Assembly: GCF_001428545.1 (NCBI RefSeq)
Contig: NZ_LMHZ01000012.1
Span: forward strand, 62,546-126,545
From: Noviherbaspirillum sp. Root189
Lineage (GTDB): Bacteria; Pseudomonadota; Gammaproteobacteria; Burkholderiales; Burkholderiaceae_D
DNA: 64,000 nucleotides
Direction: 5' to 3'
The number at the start of each line of letters is the position of its first letter. The first letter of the stretch is position 1. The translations under genes were made by a program, and so were the position numbers. The notes below the pieces were generated by a model. It searched no databases. It was not told the DNA's origin and saw nothing but the letters and a program-made list of their open reading frames with translations. Below are positions 34,312 through 44,278 of the stretch, piece by piece.

Positions 34312-34925
34312 TGTTTCAGCTCACCGAACTTCAGCATGACGCGCTGGTGGAAATGTTCAACCAGGGCGTAGGACAGGCCGCAGCGGCCATGAGCCGCATC
34401 GTGAACGAGGAAGTCACGATGTCCGTGCCGATGGTCCAGTTCCAGAGCCGTGCCGAGGTGGCAAAGACATTGGGTAGCGGTGAAGGCCGCCGTATTTGCG
34501 CGATTGCGCAGCAATTCAACGGCGCATTCAATACCGAAGCTTTCCTGATGTTCCCCGAAGAGAAAAGCCTGGAAATCGTCCGCCTGATGGTGGGACAAAG
34601 CCTCTCGCTCGAAGAACTGAGCGAGATGGAACAGGAAGCGATGAGTGAAATCGGCAACATCATCCTGAATTCCTGCATGGCGACGCTGGCCAATGCGTCC
34701 GGGCGCGAACTGCAGGGCTCTCTGCCGATGTACCACGTCGGCACCAGCGACGACATCCTCGGCCAGAATGGCAAGCAATGGGACGGCGTGGTGCTAACCC
34801 TGACAATCGATTTCAACATCGAGCGCCATCATATTTACGGCTATGTCGCCTTCCTCCTCGACATGCCGGCACTGCAGGACCTGCAGCACTATATCGACGG
34901 CTACCTGGCCAAATTGACCGGTTAA
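34311..34925 (+). CDS. CheC-family phosphatase-like protein
   Basis: The 204-residue protein has two CheC-type helices. The first, LVEMFNQGVGQAAAAMSRI, is altered from the consensus E-x3-N-x2-N-A. The second, EQEAMSEIGNIILNSCMATLAN, is intact with Glu and Asn as in the phospho-CheY phosphatase active site. The remaining core (HIYGYVAFLLDMP) fits the CheC/CheX/FliY fold. It probably dephosphorylates the response regulator encoded one base upstream. Starts: the ATG at 34311 overlaps the upstream stop; a GTG directly before it is possible. The diguanylate cyclase gene follows after 27 bp. Confidence 0.88.
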   Translation: MFQLTELQHDALVEMFNQGVGQAAAAMSRIVNEEVTMSVPMVQFQSRAEVAKTLGSGEGRRICAIAQQFNGAFNTEAFLMFPEEKSLEIVRLMVGQSLSLEELSEMEQEAMSEIGNIILNSCMATLANASGRELQGSLPMYHVGTSDDILGQNGKQWDGVVLTLTIDFNIERHHIYGYVAFLLDMPALQDLQHYIDGYLAKLTG

Positions 34926-34952
34926 ACTTACTGCAAAACGGAAAAGAGGCAA

Positions 34953-35900
34953 ATGCAAAGCTTGCTACAAGGCGTGCTGAAAGCTGTCCGGACCGGCATC
35001 ATCGTGTTTGATGCCGAGCAGCGCGTCGTCCTGTGGAATCACTGGATGGAACAGCACTCGCACGTTGCTGCAGCTTCTGTGCTCGGCAAGGCTTTCAGCG
35101 AAGTCTTCCCCGACATGGTCGATGGCCGTACCCACATCGCGATCGACGCGGCGCTGCAACACAATTTTGCCTCTCTGCTGTCACAGACCCTGAACAAGGC
35201 GCCCTTCCCGCTCTTCGTCAATCCGGCCGATGCTGACAGCGGCCTGCGCATGCAACAGGCGGTTCATGTGATGCCGCTCGAAGTCGATACCATGCCGCGT
35301 CATTGCGTGGTGCAAATTACCGATGTCAGCATGGCGGTTTCGCGCGAACGCAAGCTGCGCGAGATGGCGCTCGAACTGGAATCCCAGACGCTTGTCGACG
35401 GCCTCACCGGCATCGCCAACCGTCGCCGTTTCGATCTGCACCTGGATGATGAATTCCGGCGTGCCAAACGCAATGGATCACCGATCTCACTGATCATGAT
35501 CGACGTTGATTCCTTCAAGGATTTCAACGACAACTATGGCCACCAGCGCGGTGACGCCTGCCTGGTGGAGATTGCCGCTGCGCTCGTGCGCGTGCTCAAC
35601 CGGGCACGTGACCTTGTGGCACGTTATGGCGGCGAAGAGTTCACCGTGGTCTTGCCGGACACGAATGAAGATGGTGCGCTACAGGTGGCTGAAGCAATGC
35701 GCGCGGAAGTGGAAGGCTTGTGCGTCGAGCATGGCTTTTCCGGCGTGGCCAAACATGTGACCATCAGCCTGGGCGTCAGCACGATGGTGCCGGAACTTAC
35801 CACGACGACCAGTAGCCTGGTGCATGCCGCGGATCGTGCCCTGTATCAGGCCAAGCGCTCAGGCCGAAATTGCGTGATGGTGAATAGCGAAGGCAAATAG
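34953..35900 (+). CDS. PAS-GGDEF diguanylate cyclase
   Basis: The 315-residue protein has an N-terminal PAS-like domain (about 1-125, GIIVFDAEQRVVLWNHWMEQHS), a short helical linker, and a GGDEF domain (about 145-310). The catalytic motif is GGEEF (226-230), with the product-inhibition site RxxD (RARD, 217-220) five residues upstream, so it should make c-di-GMP and be feedback-inhibited. No membrane segment is seen; it is cytosolic. It is the third gene of an operon with a CheY-like regulator and a CheC-like protein, suggesting that phosphosignalling controls the cyclase. The sensing ligand is unknown. Confidence 0.93.
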   Translation: MQSLLQGVLKAVRTGIIVFDAEQRVVLWNHWMEQHSHVAAASVLGKAFSEVFPDMVDGRTHIAIDAALQHNFASLLSQTLNKAPFPLFVNPADADSGLRMQQAVHVMPLEVDTMPRHCVVQITDVSMAVSRERKLREMALELESQTLVDGLTGIANRRRFDLHLDDEFRRAKRNGSPISLIMIDVDSFKDFNDNYGHQRGDACLVEIAAALVRVLNRARDLVARYGGEEFTVVLPDTNEDGALQVAEAMRAEVEGLCVEHGFSGVAKHVTISLGVSTMVPELTTTTSSLVHAADRALYQAKRSGRNCVMVNSEGK

Positions 35901-35955
35901 GCAGGAGCCCTGCGCCCTGCATGGCGTACTGAACTGCGCCTTCGCTGTGTTGCCA

Positions 35956-36579
35956 TCATTTGCGCAGCGATGCCGCTGCTGCCGCCAATGAAGTAATCAT
36001 TGCCCAGTCCCCCGCCTGTATTGCCTCTTTCGGCGTCAACCACGAACCGCCAACGCATACCACGTTCTTGCAGGCGAGGAATTGCGCCGCAGTTTCCTGC
36101 GAAATGCCGCCGGTCGGGCAAAAACTGACATCCGGCAGCGGTCCTGCGATTGCATTGAGCATCCCGACCCCACCGGCCGGCACGGCGGGAAACAGTTTCA
36201 GTTGTCGAAACCCCGCTTCGCGCGCCGCCATGACTTCAGACGGCGACATCACGCCGGGCAGCAAAGGCAGGCCGCTCGATTTTGCGGCATCGATCAGGCT
36301 GGGCGTCAGGCCGGGCGACACACCGAATACAGCGCCGGCGTCACGCGCCGCACGAAACTCCTCGGATTGCGTCAGCGTCCCGACACCCACAATTGCATCG
36401 GGCACCTGGTCCGCCATGGCACGGATTGCCGACAAACCGTGCTCGGTGCGCAAGGTCACTTCCAACACGCGGATACCGCCGGCCACCAGTGCCTTGGCGA
36501 GGGGGACGGCGTGTTCGATACGTTCAATCGCGATCACCGGAATCACCGGAGAACTGCGCATGATGTCGAGAAGATTCAT
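35956..36579 (-). CDS. eda: KDPG aldolase of the Entner-Doudoroff pathway
   Basis: The 207-residue enzyme splits 2-keto-3-deoxy-6-phosphogluconate into pyruvate and glyceraldehyde-3-phosphate. The Schiff-base lysine is K128 in FRQLKLFPA and the catalytic glutamate E40 in RVLEVTLRT. GVGTLTQSEE, the proton-channel segment, and PTGGIS for phosphate binding are also present. It follows edd on the minus strand after a 47-bp gap that holds a short tandem repeat. Regulation is likely by HexR through the operator upstream of edd. Confidence 0.97.
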   Translation of the reverse strand: MNLLDIMRSSPVIPVIAIERIEHAVPLAKALVAGGIRVLEVTLRTEHGLSAIRAMADQVPDAIVGVGTLTQSEEFRAARDAGAVFGVSPGLTPSLIDAAKSSGLPLLPGVMSPSEVMAAREAGFRQLKLFPAVPAGGVGMLNAIAGPLPDVSFCPTGGISQETAAQFLACKNVVCVGGSWLTPKEAIQAGDWAMITSLAAAAASLRK

Positions 36580-36602
36580 GATGTATTTAGCTTGATGGAT
36601 GG

Positions 36603-36629
36603 TTGTGGTTATTGTAGTTATTGTGGTTA
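36603..36629. repeat. Three 9-bp tandem repeats in the edd-eda junction
   Basis: Plus strand: TTGTGGTTA, TTGTAGTTA, TTGTGGTTA in tandem. On the coding strand this reads TAACCACAA, TAACTACAA, TAACCACAA and the first TAA is the stop codon of edd. Copy number may vary between strains. Confidence 0.7.
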
Positions 36630-38540
36630 TTTACGGGTAATGAGCGAATCTTCATCGGAGAAAGATTGCTGCTCCGGTACCGCAAGCGAATTATCCTGCT
36701 CCTGAGGCATATTGAGCGGCGGCGGCAACCCGAATGTCGCCGCACCCTCTTCCGCGGTACTGACTGAGTTGCGGAACATCGCAAACAACTCGCGGCCCAT
36801 GCCGACATGGCTGCTGGTCAGATCCACGGACGGCGTGCCACGCACATTCCACTCTGTTTCTGCAACGAGCGCCTGCAAGATGCCGGCTTCCGCATCGACG
36901 CGGATCATGTCCCCATTCCGCACGCGGCCCAGCGGTCCGTCGGCCAACACTTCCGGCGACACATGAATCGCTGCCGGGACCTTGCCGGACGCGCCCGACA
37001 TGCGGCCATCGGTGACTAGCGCGACGCGGCGGCCGGCGTCCTGCAGATTGGATAGGGCCGGTGTCATGGCATGCAGTTCCGGCATGCCGTTGGCGCGCGG
37101 CCCCTGGAAACGAACGACGGCAACAAAGTCGCGGTCAAGTTTGCCCGCCTTGTAGGCGTCCATGAAATCTTCCTGCGAATCGAACACGATGGCGGGCGCT
37201 TCGACGACGCGATGTTCCGGCTTGACGGCAGATACCTTGATGACCGCGCGACCGAGGTTGCCTTGCAGCAGGCGCAGGCCGCCGTCGGGAGAAAACGGAT
37301 CTTTCGCGGTACGCAGCACGTTCGCATCCCCGCTTTCGACGGGCGGTGTCTTCCATACAACTTGCTGGCCGTTGAGGAAAGGTTCGGCACAATGTGCGCG
37401 CAAGCCCTGCCCCATGACAGTCGTGACGTCTTCGTGCAGACGTCCGGCATCCAGCAGTTCGCGGATGACGAAGCCTGTGCCGCCAGCGGCATGGAAATGA
37501 TTGACGTCGGCCTCTCCGTTCGGATAAATGCGCGTCAGGAGCGGTACCGCGCCCGACAATTCATGAAAATCGTTCCAGTCGATCACGATCCCTGCGGCGC
37601 GCGCCATCGCAACCAGATGCAGCGTGTGGTTGGTCGAACCACCGGTCGCCAATAAAGCCACGATGGCATTGACAATCGCTTTTTCATCGACGATGCGTCC
37701 CACGGGAATATACGTCTTGCCCTGCTGACTGATCTCGACCGCGCGACGCGCTGCGGCAGCGGTTAGCGCGTCCCGCAATTCGGTGTTGGGAGTAACAAAA
37801 GCGGTGGCGGGCATATGCAGGCCCATGACCTCCATCAGCATCTGGTTGCTGTTGGCGGTGCCGTAAAACGTACAGGTGCCGGCACCATGATAAGACTGCG
37901 ATTCGGATTCCAGCAATGCGTCACGCCCGAGCTTGCCCTGTGCATACAACTGGCGTACCTTGGCTTTTTCAGAGTTGGAAATACCGGTGGTCATTGGTCC
38001 CGCAGGAATGAAGACAGCCGGCAAGTGCCCAAAATGCAATGCGCCGATCAGCAGGCCGGGAACGATCTTGTCGCAGACGCCGAGGTAGACGGCGGCATCG
38101 AACATGTTATGAGACAGCGCAACGGCGGTCGCCATGGCTATCGTGTCGCGCGAGAACAGCGACAGCTCCATACCCGGCTGGCCCTGCGTGACACCGTCGC
38201 ACATCGCAGGCGTGCCGCCGGCAAACTGGGCGACTCCGCCAACGCTGCGCACGGTTTCCTTGATGATATGAGGAAAGCGTTCAAAAGGCTGGTGTGCCGA
38301 CAGCATGTCGTTGTAGGCCGAGACGATGGCAACCGATGGCGCCTTTTGCTCCTTGAGCCTCAGTTTGTCGTTCGCGGGAAATGCGGCAAAACCATGGGCG
38401 AGATTGGTGCACGCCAGTGCGCTACGGTGCACGCCCTGCAGGCGGGCGGCCTCCATTCTTGCAAGGTAAGCGGAGCGATAGGGTTTGCTGCGCGCGATGA
38501 TGCGTTGCGTGACGGTATGAATGACAGGATGAAGTGACAT
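36627..38540 (-). CDS. edd: 6-phosphogluconate dehydratase
   Basis: The 637-residue enzyme of the IlvD/Edd family dehydrates 6-phosphogluconate to KDPG and carries an iron-sulfur cluster. Recognisable segments are [34 protein letters not shown] (cluster Cys), GVCDKIVPG (second Cys), [14 protein letters not shown] (third Cys) and the C-terminal [22 protein letters not shown]. The C-terminal end is extended by a Gln/Glu-rich tail. It is the first gene of edd-eda. A HexR-type palindrome at 38562-38576 lies 22 bp before the start codon. The pgi gene diverges. Confidence 0.96.
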   Translation of the reverse strand: MSLHPVIHTVTQRIIARSKPYRSAYLARMEAARLQGVHRSALACTNLAHGFAAFPANDKLRLKEQKAPSVAIVSAYNDMLSAHQPFERFPHIIKETVRSVGGVAQFAGGTPAMCDGVTQGQPGMELSLFSRDTIAMATAVALSHNMFDAAVYLGVCDKIVPGLLIGALHFGHLPAVFIPAGPMTTGISNSEKAKVRQLYAQGKLGRDALLESESQSYHGAGTCTFYGTANSNQMLMEVMGLHMPATAFVTPNTELRDALTAAAARRAVEISQQGKTYIPVGRIVDEKAIVNAIVALLATGGSTNHTLHLVAMARAAGIVIDWNDFHELSGAVPLLTRIYPNGEADVNHFHAAGGTGFVIRELLDAGRLHEDVTTVMGQGLRAHCAEPFLNGQQVVWKTPPVESGDANVLRTAKDPFSPDGGLRLLQGNLGRAVIKVSAVKPEHRVVEAPAIVFDSQEDFMDAYKAGKLDRDFVAVVRFQGPRANGMPELHAMTPALSNLQDAGRRVALVTDGRMSGASGKVPAAIHVSPEVLADGPLGRVRNGDMIRVDAEAGILQALVAETEWNVRGTPSVDLTSSHVGMGRELFAMFRNSVSTAEEGAATFGLPPPLNMPQEQDNSLAVPEQQSFSDEDSLITRK

Positions 38541-38561
38541 AATTCGGATTCCGCTGTTTTT

Positions 38562-38576
38562 CGTAATTTTACTACG
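38562..38576. promoter_or_regulatory. HexR-like operator upstream of edd
   Basis: CGTAATTTTACTACG is a near-perfect palindrome of the type TGTA-A/G-T-W3-A-Y-TACA bound by HexR. It lies 22 bp upstream of the edd start, where binding would block transcription. Confidence 0.6.
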
Positions 38577-38725
38577 TATTTTTGAAGACTGTTCCAGAGC
38601 TCTTCATAAGAAGCTTCGCTTGGTTTTTCTCTGCTACCGATGGAAAAGATGGAAAACTCACACCACAAATACACATATTCCTTACTGAGAAAACGCAAGA
38701 CTCGATAGACAGGAATTCAATATGA

Positions 38726-38740
38726 TGTAGTGAATTTACC
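38726..38740. promoter_or_regulatory. HexR-like operator upstream of pgi
   Basis: TGTAGTGAATTTACC resembles the HexR palindrome (TGTA at the left, TTAC at the right, A+T core). It lies 24 bp before the pgi start codon. Together with the site at 38562 it brackets the divergent edd/pgi promoters. Confidence 0.5.
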
Positions 38741-38763
38741 AGAATTTATGTATAGTTAAATTA

Positions 38764-40446
38764 ATGACGACCTCCGGCCCGCAACGAATCGACATGCATC
38801 AACTTCCTCCTCTTCACGACGCACCCGCCTTTCAGGCGCTGCAGCGGCACTATACGGACGCCAGCCAGTGGCATTTGCGTACCTTGTTTTCGGGACATCC
38901 CGATCGCTTCACGCAATTTTCGCTTGAAGCCGCCGGCTTGTTTCTTGATTACTCCAAGAACAGGATGGATGGAACGACGCTCTCGCTGCTGATGGAACTG
39001 GCGCGGGAACGGCATGTGATCAAGCATCGCGATGCCATGTTTGCCGGCGAAAAAATCAACTCCACCGAGCAGCGCGCGGTCCTGCATACCGCACTGCGCG
39101 CACCACGCGGCGCGACCGTCATCGTCAATGGACAAAATGTGGTGCCAGAGGTTCATGCGGTGCTAGATCATCTGGGCGAGTTCACGGAGCGCGTGCGCTC
39201 GGGAAAGTGGTTAGGCCGTAGCGGCAAGCCCATGACGGACATCGTCAATATCGGCATTGGCGGCTCCGATCTCGGCCCTGAAATGGTGTGCCGGGCGTTA
39301 CGTACGCATGCCCAGCCCGGGCTCAATCTGCACTTCGTCGCCAATGTTGACGGCCACGACCTGGTCGCGGTGCTTGCCAGAGTGCAGCCCGAGACCACGC
39401 TCTTCGTCATTGCTTCCAAAACCTTTACCACGCGCGAAACCATGATGAACGCCCAGTCGGCGCGTGCATGGTTCCTGCAGACAGGCAAGGAAACCGATCT
39501 TGCCAGGCACTTTGTCGCGGTGTCGACAAATGCAAAGGCGGTCAGCGAATTCGGCATCGACACCGACAACATGTTTCCGTTCTGGGATTGGGTCGGCGGG
39601 CGCTATTCGGTCTGGTCGGCAATTGGACTGCCGGTTGCGCTCGCCATCGGCATTGATGGGTTCCAAGAATTTCTTGCCGGTGCCCATGCAATGGACAAGC
39701 ATTTCCGCACGGCGCCGCTGGAACGCAATATGCCGGTTATCCTGGGCATGCTTGGCGTGTGGTATCGCAACTTCTTTCAGTGCGGCTCGATATCGATTGC
39801 GCCCTACCACCAGGATCTCGCCCAGTTTCCCGCGTATCTGCAGCAACTGGATATGGAAAGCAATGGCAAGCAGGTCACCATGGCCGGCAAAAGCGTGGGC
39901 GCTGACACCGGCCCTGTAGTCTGGGGCGATGTCGGTACGAACGGACAGCATGCCTACTTCCAATTGCTGCATCAGGGGACGACAATGATCCCTGTCGATT
40001 TCATTGCGGCCTTGCAGCCGACGCACGCGTTACCGTCGCATCATGCGGTGCTGCTTGCCAATTGCTTTGCACAGTCGGAAGCGCTGATGCGCGGCAAGGA
40101 CGCTGATGAAGTACGCAAAGAGTTGCAGGATCAGGGTTTGCCTGAGGACCAGATTAACGCATTGTTGATGCACAAGGTTTTTCCAGGCAATCGACCGAGC
40201 AATACGATCCTGATGGAAAAGCTCACGCCGGCAGCGCTCGGTGCGCTCATTGCGCTTTATGAACACAAGGTGTTCGTGCAAGGCGTGGTGTGGGGGATCA
40301 ACAGTTTTGATCAGTGGGGGGTCGAACTCGGCAAGGTATTGGCCAAGAATATCGAGCCGGAGATCAACGGCGCGCCGCGTCCGGATTTGCATGACAGTTC
40401 AACAAATGGACTGATTGCAAGGGCGAAAGCAGCGCTGAGTGATTAG
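38764..40446 (+). CDS. pgi: Glucose-6-phosphate isomerase
   Basis: The 560-residue enzyme interconverts glucose-6-phosphate and fructose-6-phosphate. Signatures: [14 protein letters not shown], the active-site stretch [20 protein letters not shown] (PGI signature 1), [12 protein letters not shown], and the second signature [18 protein letters not shown] with catalytic Lys. The start at 38764 has no obvious ribosome binding site; a later ATG at 38794 (MHQLPPLHD) is an alternative. It leads the plus-strand group pgi-zwf-hexR-tal. In a cell without phosphofructokinase it would feed fructose-6-phosphate back into the Entner-Doudoroff route; I cannot tell whether Pfk is present. Confidence 0.97.
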   Translation: MTTSGPQRIDMHQLPPLHDAPAFQALQRHYTDASQWHLRTLFSGHPDRFTQFSLEAAGLFLDYSKNRMDGTTLSLLMELARERHVIKHRDAMFAGEKINSTEQRAVLHTALRAPRGATVIVNGQNVVPEVHAVLDHLGEFTERVRSGKWLGRSGKPMTDIVNIGIGGSDLGPEMVCRALRTHAQPGLNLHFVANVDGHDLVAVLARVQPETTLFVIASKTFTTRETMMNAQSARAWFLQTGKETDLARHFVAVSTNAKAVSEFGIDTDNMFPFWDWVGGRYSVWSAIGLPVALAIGIDGFQEFLAGAHAMDKHFRTAPLERNMPVILGMLGVWYRNFFQCGSISIAPYHQDLAQFPAYLQQLDMESNGKQVTMAGKSVGADTGPVVWGDVGTNGQHAYFQLLHQGTTMIPVDFIAALQPTHALPSHHAVLLANCFAQSEALMRGKDADEVRKELQDQGLPEDQINALLMHKVFPGNRPSNTILMEKLTPAALGALIALYEHKVFVQGVVWGINSFDQWGVELGKVLAKNIEPEINGAPRPDLHDSSTNGLIARAKAALSD

Positions 40447-40617
40447 GCTAAACCGATGTGCGTGATGAGTTAAACGACTGCATTGCGCATTGCATGGTCC
40501 CCCGCATGCTTCCACGTGCATGGCTGGCTCGGCATGCATGCGCGGGGCTCACACCAGCAAACTTCAACCGAAGCGACAAGCTTCCCTTTCCAACGCTCCG
40601 CATCCACCACATATATC

Positions 40618-42108
40618 ATGGCCTTATCCGACTTCGATCTTGTACTCTTTGGCGGCGGCGGCGACCTCGCCATGCGCAAACTGCTGCCGGCGATGTACAA
40701 CCGTCACCGCGCCAATGACTTGCCTCCCGCCGCGCGCATCATTGCTGTCGGACGCCATCCGTGGAGCCACGACGAATTTCTCAACACGCTGGAACAGAAC
40801 GCGCGTCCTCACATCCTGCAAGACCATTTCAACGATGCAGCGTGGGAAAGTTTTCGCAAACGATTGTCCTATGTATCGCTCGATGCCAGTGACGGCCATA
40901 CCTACGGCGCGTTGGCGCAGACCATGCGAAACGATGCGGACAACAAGACAGGAACGCCGGTCACGCGCGTGTTCTACCTCGCCATGCCGCCCAACCTGTT
41001 TGCCACGATCTGCCGCCACCTGAAGGAATGCGGCCTGGCGACACCCGAGTCGCGGGTCGTCCTCGAAAAACCCCTGGGGCGCGACCTTGCCAGCGCAAGA
41101 CAAATCAATCATGAAGTCGGCCAGGTATTCGCCGAATCACAGATCTACCGCATTGACCATTATCTCGGCAAGGAAACGGTGCAGAACCTCCTGGCCCTGC
41201 GCTTCGGCAATGTCCTGTTCGAACCATTGTGGCGACGCGAATGGATTTCCGATGTCCAGATCACCATCGCCGAAGAACTGGGCGTAGGCAATCGCCTCGA
41301 TTACTACGAGACCGCCGGCGCACTACGCGACATGCTGCAAAATCACCTGCTGCAGCTGCTCTGCATCGTCGCCATGGAACCGCCCGTATCCACCTCACCC
41401 AATGCCGTCCGCGACGAGAAGCTCAAGGTGCTGCGTTCACTCAAGCGTTTCACCCCGCAAATGCTCACGCAGAACGTGGTGCGCGGCCAGTACCGGTCGG
41501 GTCATGTCGATGGTGTCGCCGTACCCGGCTACCGCAAGGAGCCCAATGCCAATCCGACCTCACGTACCGAAACCTTCGTCGCAGTGAAAGCGGAGATCGA
41601 TACCTGGCGCTGGGCCGGCGTGCCGTTTTACCTGCGTACCGGCAAACGCATGGCCGACCAGCTCGCGGAAATCGTGGTGCGCTTCAAGAAAATTCCGCAT
41701 TCCATTTTCGCCCGCCCCAACAGCAGCTTTCAGTCCAACAGCCTGATCATCAGCCTGCAGCCGGATGAAGGCCTGCAGATGAACCTGATGGCCAAGACGC
41801 CGGGCGATGGCATGCGCTTGCGCCCGGTGGAACTGGAACTGGATTTCCGCGAAACCTTCAAGATGCCGCGCATGGACGCTTACGAGCGTTTGCTGCTTGA
41901 TGTGCTGCGCGGACAACTGACGCTCTTCATGCGTAGCGATGAACTCGAAGCCGCATGGGAATGGGTAGAGCCCATCCTTGAACACTGGGAACAGGAAGGC
42001 GACGATCCCTTGCCTTATACTGCGGGCACGTGGGGCCCTGCAGCCGCCAGTGCGCTGATCAGTCGCGATGGCCTGCAGTGGCGCGAAGAATCCATTCCCG
42101 AGAAATAA
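40618..42108 (+). CDS. zwf: Glucose-6-phosphate 1-dehydrogenase
   Basis: The start at 40618 gives 496 residues, the normal length; a longer frame upstream codes an implausible Cys/His-rich leader. The enzyme oxidises glucose-6-phosphate to 6-phosphogluconolactone with NADP or NAD. Motifs: the coenzyme loop FGGGGDLAMRKLLPA, EKPLGRDL, and the substrate/active-site RIDHYLGKETVQNL with the catalytic His region. hexR begins three bases after its stop, so they form one transcript. A 6-phosphogluconolactonase gene, often found here, is absent. Confidence 0.97.
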   Translation: MALSDFDLVLFGGGGDLAMRKLLPAMYNRHRANDLPPAARIIAVGRHPWSHDEFLNTLEQNARPHILQDHFNDAAWESFRKRLSYVSLDASDGHTYGALAQTMRNDADNKTGTPVTRVFYLAMPPNLFATICRHLKECGLATPESRVVLEKPLGRDLASARQINHEVGQVFAESQIYRIDHYLGKETVQNLLALRFGNVLFEPLWRREWISDVQITIAEELGVGNRLDYYETAGALRDMLQNHLLQLLCIVAMEPPVSTSPNAVRDEKLKVLRSLKRFTPQMLTQNVVRGQYRSGHVDGVAVPGYRKEPNANPTSRTETFVAVKAEIDTWRWAGVPFYLRTGKRMADQLAEIVVRFKKIPHSIFARPNSSFQSNSLIISLQPDEGLQMNLMAKTPGDGMRLRPVELELDFRETFKMPRMDAYERLLLDVLRGQLTLFMRSDELEAAWEWVEPILEHWEQEGDDPLPYTAGTWGPAAASALISRDGLQWREESIPEK

Positions 42109-42111
42109 GCC

Positions 42112-42981
42112 ATGCTGCTTGATTCCATCCGTACACAGCTGGACGCGCTTTCCAAGTCGGAAAAAAAGGTGGCGCTGGCGGTGCTGAAGAATCCGGACCT
42201 CGCGGTCTCCGGCAACATCACTGCGCTCGCAAAGAATGCGCAGGTGTCGGAGCCGACGGTCGTTCGCTTTTGCCGTGCTCTCGGCTATGACGGCTGGCAT
42301 GAGTTCAAGCTCAAGCTTGCGCAGACTCTCGCGCTGGCATTACCGCAGACGGATGAATCGCCGCTGCAGGATGATCTGGCCGCCGATCTGGTCAACAAGA
42401 TCTGCAGCCGTTCGATCAACACGCTGCTCGACCTGCGCAACAATTTGCAACCAGCCGCCATCGAACGTGCGCTGGATGTCCTTAACCGTTCGAATAAGAT
42501 TGAATTCTGGGGACAGGGCACGTCGGGCATCGTCGCCTCCGACGCCCAGCACAAATTTTTCCGCTCGGGCGTGCCGACCGTCGCCTACTCGGACCCGCAT
42601 ATCCATGCCATCTCGGCGGCCCTGCTCAAGAAAGGCGATACGGTGGTTGCCATCTCCCAGCGCGGTAACAGCACTGCCTTGCTGCACAGCGTGCAACTCG
42701 CGCGCCGGGTGGGCGCCGATGTGGTCGCCCTGACGCCGAGCGGCACACCGCTGTCCGACCTGGCGACGGTGCTGGTACCGATCGACCTCAGTTTCAATAT
42801 CGATCCGTACACGCCAATTTCCGCACGACTGGCCCATCTGGTGGTCATCGATATTCTTGCGGTCGGCCTGGCGCTGAAGGGTGGACCGGAATTCAGGAAA
42901 AAAATGCAAAATGCACAAAAGGCGCTGCAGAAACTGGATATGCAGTTCGATTCCTTCCTGCGCCATCCGCCAAAGCTCTAG
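42112..42981 (+). CDS. hexR: RpiR-family regulator HexR
   Basis: The 289-residue repressor has an N-terminal helix-turn-helix of the RpiR type ([46 protein letters not shown]) and a C-terminal SIS sugar-phosphate isomerase-like domain (about 120-255, with [14 protein letters not shown]). In proteobacteria HexR senses KDPG, which releases it from DNA. Two HexR-like palindromes lie between edd and pgi in this window, supporting the assignment. It is encoded three bases after zwf, an arrangement common for hexR. Confidence 0.93.
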   Translation: MLLDSIRTQLDALSKSEKKVALAVLKNPDLAVSGNITALAKNAQVSEPTVVRFCRALGYDGWHEFKLKLAQTLALALPQTDESPLQDDLAADLVNKICSRSINTLLDLRNNLQPAAIERALDVLNRSNKIEFWGQGTSGIVASDAQHKFFRSGVPTVAYSDPHIHAISAALLKKGDTVVAISQRGNSTALLHSVQLARRVGADVVALTPSGTPLSDLATVLVPIDLSFNIDPYTPISARLAHLVVIDILAVGLALKGGPEFRKKMQNAQKALQKLDMQFDSFLRHPPKL

Positions 42982-43067
42982 TTGCATATTGTCATGACGC
43001 ACATCTAACCATAGTCATCCGATGGGGTTATCATGCTGGTTTCCCGTTCCTCATTGGCGCATTTCCC

Positions 43068-44003
43068 ATGAACCAGCTCGAACAACTGAAGCAGTACACG
43101 ACCATCGTTGCCGATACCGGCGATTTCCAGTCCATCGAGGCGTTTGCACCACGCGACGCCACCACCAATCCCTCGCTGATCCTGAAAGCGGTTCAGAAGG
43201 ATCAGTACAAGCCGCTATTGGAAAAAGCCGTGCGTGACAACGCGGGCAAACCGACAGGCGACGTCATCGACCGCCTGCTGGTCGCTTTTGGCACGGCAAT
43301 TCTGAACATCATTCCTGGGCGTGTATCGACCGAAACCGATGCCCGTCTTTCCTTCGATACGCAAGCCACCATCGACAAAGGCCGTGCGCTGATCGCCTTG
43401 TATGAAGCCGCCGGTGTTTCGCGCGAGCGCATCCTGATCAAGATCGCCTCGACCTGGGAAGGCATCCGCGCAGCGGAAGTGCTGGAGAAGGAAGGTATTC
43501 GCTGCAACATGACGCTGCTGTTTTCGCTGCCTCAGGCGATTGCCTGCGCCGATGCGCAAGTACAGTTGATCTCGCCGTTCGTTGGCCGTATCTATGACTG
43601 GTACAAGAAGTCGACTGGCCAGGAATACACCGGCGCAGACGATCCGGGTGTTCAGTCCGTCAAGCGGATCTATAACTACTATCGCAAGTTCGGCTACAAG
43701 ACCGAAGTCATGGGGGCGAGCTTCCGCAACACTTCGCAGATTACGGAACTGGCCGGCTGCGATCTGCTGACCATCAGTCCCGAACTGCTGCAGAAACTGG
43801 CTGACAGTGATGCGCCGATCGCTCGCCAATTGAGCCTTGAAGAGGCACAGGGGGCCGAGTTGCAGAAGCTCACACTCGATGAAAAGTCGTTCCGCTTCAT
43901 GCTGAATGAAGACGCCATGGGCACGGAGAAACTGTCCGAAGGGATTCGGTTGTTCTGTGCTGATGCGGTGAAGCTGGAAAAGATGGTCGAGGCTTTGCGA
44001 TAA
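43068..44003 (+). CDS. tal: Transaldolase
   Basis: The 311-residue enzyme moves a dihydroxyacetone unit between sugar phosphates in the non-oxidative pentose phosphate branch. Motifs: [12 protein letters not shown] (signature 1), the Schiff-base lysine in [15 protein letters not shown] (signature 2), and [21 protein letters not shown]. It belongs to the TalB (long) class. It follows hexR by 86 bp on the same strand and completes the sugar-phosphate group with rpiA, zwf and pgi. Some 270 bp of repeat-bearing spacer follow it. Confidence 0.97.
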   Translation: MNQLEQLKQYTTIVADTGDFQSIEAFAPRDATTNPSLILKAVQKDQYKPLLEKAVRDNAGKPTGDVIDRLLVAFGTAILNIIPGRVSTETDARLSFDTQATIDKGRALIALYEAAGVSRERILIKIASTWEGIRAAEVLEKEGIRCNMTLLFSLPQAIACADAQVQLISPFVGRIYDWYKKSTGQEYTGADDPGVQSVKRIYNYYRKFGYKTEVMGASFRNTSQITELAGCDLLTISPELLQKLADSDAPIARQLSLEEAQGAELQKLTLDEKSFRFMLNEDAMGTEKLSEGIRLFCADAVKLEKMVEALR

Positions 44004-44071
44004 GGTTCAGTTCGGTCGAACGATTTCCAGCGGCGAATGAAAGAAAAGGCCGTTGTACATCGCTGAACCGC

Positions 44072-44182
44072 TCCTTCCCCCTTTTAGGGGGAAGGTTGGG
44101 ATGGGGGTGAAAAGGTTGGTCCGAAGCAGGTGCTTGCTCGACCTCCACACCCCCACCCTAGCCCCCCCCTAACAGGGGAAGG
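44072..44182. repeat. Compound palindromic repeat (same family as at 16054)
   Basis: CTTCCCCC / GGGGGAAG hairpin (44072-44093), then GGTTGGGATGGGGGTG facing CACACCCCCACCCTAGCC (pairing over about 16 bp), then CCCCCCCT / AGGGGAAGGG. The three-stem design matches the element at 16054-16167. It lies between tal and the convergent rarA and may serve as a terminator-like barrier. The rest of 44004-44278 holds nothing recognised. Confidence 0.75.
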
Positions 44183-44278
44183 GAATCTGACGGCGATGGT
44201 TGCGAGATCGTTTGATTCAGCTGGCTGACGATAATCTACTCAAGCCCAAAAACACCACTTCAACACTTACACCACCCC

